Source of the DNA: Acidobacteriota bacterium
GTDB taxonomy: Bacteria > Acidobacteriota > Terriglobia > UBA7540
Direction: 5' to 3'
Length of the DNA stretch: 7,162 nt
NCBI GenBank assembly: GCA_021784615.1
Contig: JAJYHU010000353.1
Coordinates: forward strand, 1 to 7,162
Below, piece by piece: positions 1 through 5,706 of this stretch (position 1 is its first letter; every line of letters starts with the position of its first letter). The position numbers were made by a program, and so were the translations under genes. The notes under the pieces were generated by a model. It did not search any database and was not told the origin of the DNA. It saw nothing but the letters and a program-made list of their open reading frames with translations.

Positions 1-38
1 AACTTTTTCAGGTGTATTGAAGAAGGAGGGTTATTGCC

Positions 39-641
39 ATGAAAGATAATACGAATCAGGGGCGGCGCGAAGCCCTGAAAACGATTGTTATGGGAGCGGG
101 CGGGCTTACCACGCTGCCGATTCTCGGGCAGGCGGAGCCGGGCCGCGCCTCCGCGGTATCTGCCGCTGAAGCTGCGGAATCTCAAGCCAGTTGGAAGCCG
201 CTCTTTTTTGACGAACACCAGAATGAGACCGTCATAATTCTTACAGATCTTATTATTCCGGCAACTGACACGCCCGGGGCCAAAGCCGCTCTGGTCAACC
301 GCTATATCGATCTGCTTTACAACGAAGAAAAGCCTGAAACTCAGAAGCAGCTTATCGAAGGCCTCGCATGGCTGGACGGGCGTTCAATGTCGCAACACGG
401 CAAGCCCTTTGTGAGCCTCACTCAGGCGCATCAGGCGGCGATGCTCGAGCGCTTGGCGGATCCCGCAAACTCGAATCCGGATGACCGCCGCGGAATCGAG
501 TTTTTCCATCTCATCAAGGAATTGACCATCTTTGGCTATTACACTTCAGAGATTGGAATGGATCAAGAGTTGCAATACGGCGGGGACACCTATAACACGT
601 CCTTCCCGGGGGCCTGCACTCATCCGGAACACCAGTCCTGA
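39..641 (+). CDS. Gluconate 2-dehydrogenase subunit 3 family protein, Tat-exported
   Basis: A 200-residue protein of the gluconate 2-dehydrogenase subunit 3 type (PF13618-like), the small partner of a GMC-family flavoprotein that oxidises sugars or alcohols at the outer face of the cytoplasmic membrane. Seen: a Tat signal with the twin arginines at residues 9-10, followed by a hydrophobic stretch to about residue 30 and an Ala-rich linker. The mature domain carries the family-like IPATDTPGA motif (73-81), the helix ending in GYYTSEIG (166-173) and the C-terminal CTHPEHQ (193-199), so it looks full length. The ATG is supported by a strong Shine-Dalgarno AAGGAGG at 23-29, nine bases upstream. 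Known of the family: the catalytic subunit is usually encoded next door, and the Tat signal of subunit 3 can carry the complex out. Odd: no GMC oxidoreductase follows, so it must lie upstream of the window or elsewhere. The family call is confident; the substrate is unknown. Confidence 0.88.
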   Translation: MKDNTNQGRREALKTIVMGAGGLTTLPILGQAEPGRASAVSAAEAAESQASWKPLFFDEHQNETVIILTDLIIPATDTPGAKAALVNRYIDLLYNEEKPETQKQLIEGLAWLDGRSMSQHGKPFVSLTQAHQAAMLERLADPANSNPDDRRGIEFFHLIKELTIFGYYTSEIGMDQELQYGGDTYNTSFPGACTHPEHQS

Positions 642-937
642 TCCGGCGCACTTCCCCTATGATTTCCACGGGGCCGGTTGCTCACTTGACCTTGCAGTCG
701 GTGGCTTCAGAAAACGCGGCGATGGTGGCCGGAGGATTTCAGCCATTCCATCGGATGGGTTGGCGAGGCGGGCATCCATAACCTGAAGCCACATGGCCGC
801 CCGGCAGGAAGGCCCAGCAAGCATCCATCAGGATAGCGATTGGACGCGCAATCCGCGGCAGTGGGCAACGCACGATATGAAATCAGCCTTAAGAATACTT
901 TGGCCATTGCTGCTTTCTTAGTTGACGGGAGGATGTA
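642..937. other. Non-coding gap between subunit 3 gene and large hydrolase-like gene
   Basis: No convincing gene is seen here. The short open frames are Arg/Gly-rich and have no recognisable motif, and I find no remnant of a GMC oxidoreductase. A small imperfect hairpin is possible at 836-856 (GATTG at 838-842 pairing with CAATC at 849-853, extendable by two pairs past a bulged C). The octamer GCATCCAT occurs twice (772-779 and 821-828). There is no T-tract typical of an intrinsic terminator and no convincing -35/-10 pair. The size of the gap suggests the next gene may have its own promoter, but I cannot locate it. Confidence 0.5.
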
Positions 938-940
938 GTG
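927..940 (+). promoter_or_regulatory. Shine-Dalgarno that decides a GTG start, with an overlapping ATG-TAG
   Basis: GGGAGG at 927-932 lies five bases before the GTG at 938, which is the only start that keeps the complete Tat signal of the downstream protein. An ATG at 933 directly abuts the Shine-Dalgarno and is followed at once by TAG (936-938), whose last base is the G of the GTG. The ATG is too close to the Shine-Dalgarno to be used efficiently, so GTG is the preferred start. Whether the start-stop pair affects translation is unknown. Confidence 0.65.
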
Positions 941-3900
941 AACAGACGGGAGTTTGTAAAAGATTCGCTTCTATCCAGTCTCGGGGTTGCCGGTGGGGAG
1001 CTTCTCCTCAATCACCGCAGCGTATACGCTGAGAACTCTGCAATCCCTGCTTCTCAACGGGAGCCGGAAAGGAAGCTGCGCGTCTACGCCCAGCTATTAG
1101 ATCCCCGCGAGAATCCCGACTATACCCGTCACCACGTTCAGCCTCCCGCTTGGGACACCTTTGACGGACGCACGCAGTTTATAACCTTTCGAACTTTCGC
1201 GCTTGAGCACGGTCAGATTGTGCACTACGCCGAGGACATGGAGCGATATACCCGTCAGTACGAATTGGGGAACGTTCTCTGGCCGTTCTGCTCGATGCTT
1301 TCCGCCGGGAACATTGGCGATGTAGCAGATGAGATCAAGCGTCGAAACTTGTTTGTTTTCGACATCTGGGGTTACGTGCCCGGAACCAAGCCCACGCCAG
1401 ACGGCTATTGGGGTGAATTCCAGCCCGCGCCGGGTTCGCTGGAAGTGCTGCAAGCAAAGTTAGGCGACCACTGGCTGGGCATGGACAACGGAGAACAGGA
1501 CGGCCGCTACATCGGCGGGTACGCTGACCAGATGTATCCCTCCGCAGGCAGCCGGCTGCAACAGTACCTGAATTTCCAACGGTTCGCTCAGCGCATGACG
1601 GACCAGCTTGGCAACAAGATGTCGGCGCTGGTTTCGCTGAACTTCGGCCACTATTTCCTAAAGGAGGGTATTTACAAGCTCATCGGCGCGGAAACAGCCC
1701 AGGCCCTTCCCAATGGACAAGTGTTTTACGTATTTATTCGCGGGGCGGGCAAGCAATATGGCGTACCTTGGTTTGGGAATGCCTCGGTCTTTAATCGCTG
1801 GGGGTATAAGTCGTATGGAACGGAAAGCTCCGGGTCCGGCTGGCGCCATGGTCCGACTCTAGGGACGAGCCTTAGCTTGATGAAGCGCTTGATGTACAAC
1901 CAGATCTTGTATAACAGCATGGCCGTAGGCTTTGAGAGCGGGTGGTTTTTTGACACCAAGGTTTCAAGCAAGGGCGGTTGGGGAGCAAGCAGCACGACCG
2001 GAGGCCTCACGCCGATCGGCAAGATTCAACAGGCGGCGGGGAAATGGGTCCGGGAAACAGGACAACCGGGAGCCATGGTGACGCCCCTCGCCCTGATGGT
2101 GGACTTTTTCGCCGGTTGGACATTCCCGCGGCATCTTTATACCTCGGATGTATACCGGGTCTGGGGCAACCTGCCGTATGCGCCCGGCGATTACCTGACC
2201 GACGGTGTTTTGGATATGCTCTATCCGGGCTATCAGGATTCTTCTTACTTTCATGATGAATCGGGATTCCTGACGCCGACGCCTTACGGGGACTCGGCTG
2301 ATTGTCTTCTGACGGATGCGCCTGGCTGGCTGCTCGATCGCTATCCCGTGCTGGTGGTGGCTGGCGAATTGCAACGAGGGCCTGAGATCCGAGATAAGTT
2401 CGAAGCCTACGTGCAGAAAGGTGGACACCTTGTGATCACGGCAGGCAACGTGGCAAAAAATCCTGCGGGCCTTGCCGGGATCAAGGTAGAGGGCAAAGCG
2501 AGGCATTTCAAGGCAGGGGAGAGGATTGAAGTCGGCGGCGCAAGCCTGGCTGAAGATCGCTCGTTTGATTTGTGCCGGATAACTTTCCCTGAAGGCGCCC
2601 GCGTACGGGCGAAGGCTGCGGAGATTCCCGCGGCGGTGGAAATGGACTACGGGGAAGGCCTCATCACGGTATTCGCCAGTCCCTTTGGAGTGGGCGCGAA
2701 GCAAGCCTTGGAAACGAAGGCTGAGCTTGCCGAAGAAGTAAAGAATGAGGTGGACAAACACTTAGCCAAGCCGTTCCCTCTGCTCAAACACGTTCGGCGC
2801 ATTCTTGATGAGACTTTGCGCAGCCAAGCACTTTTCGAGGTTGGCGAGGGACTGAGCTTGGTCACCTGCCGCAAGCGTGCAGGCGAGTACACGCTAGGCG
2901 TTACGAATAATGCTTGGCGTCAGCAATCCCTTAAAATCACATCCCACTGTGGCCGCATCACCGAGCTTGAAGAATTGCCGTTGGACCAATCGGAGAAAGG
3001 TGCCGCTGGATACCTGCCGGCAGGGCTTGAGAAGGCGGACCTGGGGATAAGCGGCCAGAACACCATTGCGGGCGGCGATATTCGGATTTTTGCTGTGCGA
3101 GTCCAGGAAGAAAACGTGGAAGAGATTGCCCACGTCGCTCCGGCAGCTCGTCCGCAGGGACGGGCATTGGTTTTGCGGGAAGCGCGCTCCATCAAAGAAG
3201 AGGTGCTGCGCCGGCCCACTTTCTTTGAACACTTTGATAGCGCTGTGGTTGATTGGCGATACTTGCGGGAGCGCGGGAAGGAGGATCTAGAACGGGAAGC
3301 CGGGTGGATCGGCTTGCAGAAGCTGAGGCTGTTTGTTGACTTGACCTCAGGGATCAACTTCTATCCCGGCCTGCGCCTGGTGGATAACATCAGGGCGGAC
3401 TATCTGGCCAGCATGGCGGCGATTGAAGACGTGATGGGAAAAATGGAAATTCTGCGGTCCCATGATCTGATCCTCTCGCTGCATCGCTATCCGGAAAACA
3501 ATTTTACCCCCCAGCAGAGCTGGCAGTCATTCGAGACAACACTCCGCCAGTTATGCGAACGGGCCGGTAGGCAGGAAATGACTGTCCATCTGCGTCTCGG
3601 TCTGAACAAGCCGCCAGAGGACTTGAACAAAGCGGTGCAGTTTTGGGGACGGGTGGGCGCGCCGAACCTTCGTCTGGCGCCCAGCACGGCATTTCTGCTG
3701 TCCCAAAAGACCGATCCGCCGGAGGCGCAAAAGCTCCTTCAAGGCAAGGTGGGCCTCTGGTTGGTGGATACGCCCCGAGAGGACATCGTGGGCCGGATTT
3801 GGAATGGGCATGGTTCAATTCGGGGTTACGCGGACAAAGAAAGGTTAGAGAAGATTCTTGCCATTGACCCTCAAGCGCCGATCGTCTTGGATGCCCTGTA

Positions 3901-3976
3901 CAAAAAACATGATGAGGAATACACGGACGCCATGGCTCTCCGGGAGATTCTTGCCCGACAAGGGGGTTACCACTAG
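938..3976 (+). CDS. Large Tat-exported glycoside hydrolase-like multidomain protein with C-terminal isomerase-like barrel
   Basis: I do not recognise a named family for this 1012-residue protein; function is inferred from architecture. Seen: a Tat signal with NRREF at residues 2-6 and a hydrophobic stretch to about 25. Residues about 45-400 look like a TIM barrel of glycoside hydrolase style. Candidate catalytic acids are E186 (in DNGEQDG) and E333 (in GFESGWF), spaced as in clan GH-A enzymes. Residues about 455-585 resemble the flavodoxin/GATase-like domain after the barrel in GH42 beta-galactosidases (LLDRYPVLVVAGE, then YVQKGGHLVITAG). Residues about 630-722 look like a beta-rich domain. 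Residues about 790-1012 look like a second alpha/beta barrel of xylose isomerase-like type, with strands LRLFVDL, LILSLHR, MTVHLRLG, VGLWLVD and PIVLDAL. The next gene starts about 80 bases on, and a sulfatase lies further downstream, which fits polysaccharide or glycoside breakdown outside the cytoplasm. Enzyme activity and domain limits are inference; the reading frame itself is very secure. Confidence 0.8.
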   Translation: MNRREFVKDSLLSSLGVAGGELLLNHRSVYAENSAIPASQREPERKLRVYAQLLDPRENPDYTRHHVQPPAWDTFDGRTQFITFRTFALEHGQIVHYAEDMERYTRQYELGNVLWPFCSMLSAGNIGDVADEIKRRNLFVFDIWGYVPGTKPTPDGYWGEFQPAPGSLEVLQAKLGDHWLGMDNGEQDGRYIGGYADQMYPSAGSRLQQYLNFQRFAQRMTDQLGNKMSALVSLNFGHYFLKEGIYKLIGAETAQALPNGQVFYVFIRGAGKQYGVPWFGNASVFNRWGYKSYGTESSGSGWRHGPTLGTSLSLMKRLMYNQILYNSMAVGFESGWFFDTKVSSKGGWGASSTTGGLTPIGKIQQAAGKWVRETGQPGAMVTPLALMVDFFAGWTFPRHLYTSDVYRVWGNLPYAPGDYLTDGVLDMLYPGYQDSSYFHDESGFLTPTPYGDSADCLLTDAPGWLLDRYPVLVVAGELQRGPEIRDKFEAYVQKGGHLVITAGNVAKNPAGLAGIKVEGKARHFKAGERIEVGGASLAEDRSFDLCRITFPEGARVRAKAAEIPAAVEMDYGEGLITVFASPFGVGAKQALETKAELAEEVKNEVDKHLAKPFPLLKHVRRILDETLRSQALFEVGEGLSLVTCRKRAGEYTLGVTNNAWRQQSLKITSHCGRITELEELPLDQSEKGAAGYLPAGLEKADLGISGQNTIAGGDIRIFAVRVQEENVEEIAHVAPAARPQGRALVLREARSIKEEVLRRPTFFEHFDSAVVDWRYLRERGKEDLEREAGWIGLQKLRLFVDLTSGINFYPGLRLVDNIRADYLASMAAIEDVMGKMEILRSHDLILSLHRYPENNFTPQQSWQSFETTLRQLCERAGRQEMTVHLRLGLNKPPEDLNKAVQFWGRVGAPNLRLAPSTAFLLSQKTDPPEAQKLLQGKVGLWLVDTPREDIVGRIWNGHGSIRGYADKERLEKILAIDPQAPIVLDALYKKHDEEYTDAMALREILARQGGYH

Positions 3977-4056
3977 CCGGGGAATCGGTCAAGGAAAGCT
4001 AATCCGGCAGGAACGCAAAAAGCATTCCTGTGACAGTCCCGGCTTGGGATATGAAT

Positions 4057-5469
4057 ATGCCTCAGAGCGGTAGCGAACAAACCGGGAAAAGCCCGCCCGA
4101 GCAACCCCACTTTCAGCGGAAGCTTGGGATATTAAACGCGACCTCCATCAACATGTCGAACATGATCGGCACCGGGCCGTTCATCACCGTGCCGATTCTT
4201 CTGGGAGCCATGGGAGGGCCGCAAGCTCTGCTCGCCTGGTTTGTGGGGGCGGTCCTGGCGATTGCCGACGGCCTCGTCGTTTCGGAGTTGGGAGCGGCGC
4301 TGCCCGGCTCCGGCGGAACTTATGCCTTTCTGCGCGACAGCTACCATCGCGAGAGCTGGGGCAAGCTGATCGCGTGGGTGTTCGCCTGGGAATTCCTCTT
4401 TTTTGGGCCGCTCGAAATTGCTTCAGGAACCATTGGAATGACTCAGTACCTCAGCTTTCTTTGGAGGGGGCTGGGCCGCCATCCGTGGGAAATGAAGTTC
4501 ATCGCGGCGGGAATTGCGCTGGTCGTCATGATGTCGCTGTACCGCAAGATCCATGATGTAGCAGTGCTCATGATGATCCTCTGGATCACCACGCTGGCGA
4601 CCACGGGATGGGTGATCGTGACCGGACTCCTTCATGCGAACAACCGCATGGCGCTGGATTGCCCTCCGGGAGCGTTCCATCTGAATTGGGCGTTTTTGAT
4701 AGGCCTCGGTAACGGAACGGTGGTGGTGATTTACAATTACCTGGGCTATTACCAAGTTTGCTATCTGGGTGAAGAAGTCAAGCGTCCTGAGAGAACCATA
4801 CCGTTTGCCGTCATTTTCTCGATTCTGGCGGTAGCGGTCATCGATTTTCTTCTTTCTTACAGTTTTATCGCTGTAGTGCCTTGGCGGGAGATGCTCCGGG
4901 AAGGCTCCCGCGCCAATCTGGCCGTCGGTTCGGTGTTTATGCAGAAAATCTACGGCCACTGGGCGGCCGTCATTCTTACGGTTATGATTCTCTTCACGGC
5001 CGCGGCTTCGGTGTTCGCCTTGATGCTGGGCTATTCCAGGATTCCCTATGCGGCGGCGAGGGATGGATTGTTTTTCCGGTGGTTCGGCGTTCTCCATCCG
5101 AAGGGTGAGTTCCCGAACCGTTCTCTCCTTCTGGTGGGAGTGCTGGCGGCGGTGGCCAGCCTGTTTAGCCTGGGAGAAATTATTACCGGGCTGATCGTAG
5201 CGAGGATTTTAGTGGAATTCGTCGGGCATACCATCGGCCTCTTCGTGTTGCGCAAGACCCAGCCGGAAGTAAAGTTGCCGTTCAAAATGTGGCTTTACCC
5301 TGCGCCGGCTATCCTGGCCCTGGTCGGGTGGCTCTATATCTTTGCAGCTCCGGCGTTCGAGCCAGGAGGATGGGAATTTATGGTCTACGCGTTCAGCACT
5401 ATCAGCGCGGGCGTTGCCGGTTATTTCATCCTGGCGTACAAGAAGCGCATGTGGCCGCTGGCCCGGTGA
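4057..5469 (+). CDS. APC-superfamily permease (amino acid permease-like), 12 membrane helices
   Basis: A secondary transporter of the APC superfamily (AA_permease_2-like), about 470 residues, the usual length. Numbering from ATG 4057, about 12 hydrophobic segments are visible, beginning near residues 27-51, 55-81 and 102-131 and ending near 438-461. The first holds the glycine-rich break GTGP (38-41), the region that binds the substrate backbone in this fold. LPGSGGTY (82-89) and GEEVKRPERTIP (238-249) are typical family loops. Such proteins import amino acids, amines or related small solutes; the substrate here cannot be read from sequence. Start: GGGA at 4046-4049 lies seven bases before ATG 4057. 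An in-frame ATG at 4051 and a GTG at 4030 are alternatives that add two or nine residues, with poorer ribosome-binding context. An amino acid-type carrier beside a sulfatase and hydrolase-like protein is unexpected; it may import an amino-containing product or be unrelated to them. Confidence 0.87.
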   Translation: MPQSGSEQTGKSPPEQPHFQRKLGILNATSINMSNMIGTGPFITVPILLGAMGGPQALLAWFVGAVLAIADGLVVSELGAALPGSGGTYAFLRDSYHRESWGKLIAWVFAWEFLFFGPLEIASGTIGMTQYLSFLWRGLGRHPWEMKFIAAGIALVVMMSLYRKIHDVAVLMMILWITTLATTGWVIVTGLLHANNRMALDCPPGAFHLNWAFLIGLGNGTVVVIYNYLGYYQVCYLGEEVKRPERTIPFAVIFSILAVAVIDFLLSYSFIAVVPWREMLREGSRANLAVGSVFMQKIYGHWAAVILTVMILFTAAASVFALMLGYSRIPYAAARDGLFFRWFGVLHPKGEFPNRSLLLVGVLAAVASLFSLGEIITGLIVARILVEFVGHTIGLFVLRKTQPEVKLPFKMWLYPAPAILALVGWLYIFAAPAFEPGGWEFMVYAFSTISAGVAGYFILAYKKRMWPLAR

Positions 5470-5536
5470 TAGGATTTCGTGGTTAAGCCTACTCATCCCC
5501 GCAAGTCAAATGACCTGTAGGAGAATGGGTTGGACA

Positions 5537-5558
5537 GCGGCGGACGGACTCCGGCCGC
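5537..5558 (+). other. GC-rich bulged hairpin in the permease-sulfatase gap
   Basis: Bases 5537-5544 pair with 5550-5558: eight Watson-Crick pairs interrupted by one bulged G at 5554, with a five-base loop CGGAC (5545-5549). No T-run follows (the next bases are GGGAAATAC), so it does not fit an intrinsic terminator. It might affect mRNA stability or translation of the downstream genes, or be chance in GC-rich DNA. Confidence 0.3.
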
Positions 5559-5579
5559 GGGAAATACACGCAGTTCTCC

Positions 5580-5702
5580 ATGGCCGGCTGCTGCATGCTT
5601 TGCGGGAACTGGGAAACCGAAATGGAATTTGCGCTGGGACGGCTCGAAGACAAACAACGTGTCGACGTAGAGCGAGCCGGGGCGGATTTTAGTGGAGGAT
5701 GA
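5580..5702 (+). CDS. Possible small Cys-rich protein of 40 residues before the sulfatase
   Basis: Not recognised. The frame has no stop from 5514 to 5699; its first ATG is at 5580 and its TGA is at 5700-5702, one base before the sulfatase ATG. The peptide begins MAGCCMLCGNW, with Cys at 4, 5 and 8 (a CxxC pair), followed by a charged, probably helical segment rich in Glu, Leu and Arg. For: the composition looks more protein-like than the other two frames, it contains a metal- or disulfide-type Cys cluster, and its stop falls at the sulfatase start, as in translational coupling. Against: there is no Shine-Dalgarno before 5580 or before ATG 5595, only 23 of 40 codons end in G or C, and competing frames start at ATG 5525 (stop 5690-5692) and TTG 5530 (stop 5668-5670). 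The TTG has TAGGAG six bases upstream. It could also be the tail of a decayed gene. Confidence 0.33.
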   Translation: MAGCCMLCGNWETEMEFALGRLEDKQRVDVERAGADFSGG

Positions 5703-5706
5703 CATG
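5694..5706 (+). promoter_or_regulatory. Shine-Dalgarno of the sulfatase, overlapping the end of the small ORF
   Basis: GGAGGA at 5694-5699 lies four bases before the ATG at 5704. It also forms the last two Gly codons of the possible small ORF, whose TGA (5700-5702) falls between the Shine-Dalgarno and the ATG. It fixes the sulfatase start and, if the small ORF is translated, would allow re-initiation by the same ribosome. Confidence 0.7.

Noticed and set aside
686..714. TTGACC as a possible -35 promoter box in the first gap
   Set aside because: At 17-base spacing the -10 position reads AGAAAA, a poor match; not enough to call a promoter.
532..786. 84-codon + strand frame running from subunit 3 into the gap
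   Set aside because: Starts within the subunit 3 gene in another frame, has no motif, and its part in the gap is Arg/Gly-rich; no sign of a GMC oxidoreductase relic.
1964..2761. 265-codon open frame on the - strand
   Set aside because: Lies wholly inside the secure 938-3976 gene; its translation is rich in Arg, His and Pro with no motif or signal, as expected for an antisense shadow in GC-rich DNA.
3504..3992. 162-codon open frame on the - strand
   Set aside because: Antisense to the C-terminal barrel of the 1012-residue protein; low-complexity Pro/Arg-rich translation.
4423..5097. 224-codon open frame on the - strand
   Set aside because: Antisense to the permease; very rich in Arg, His and Gln, the usual mirror of hydrophobic membrane codons.
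5342..5692. 116-codon + strand frame spanning the permease end and the gap
   Set aside because: Begins inside the permease in another frame; its gap portion from ATG 5525 is Arg-rich, and its nearest Shine-Dalgarno is only one base from that ATG.
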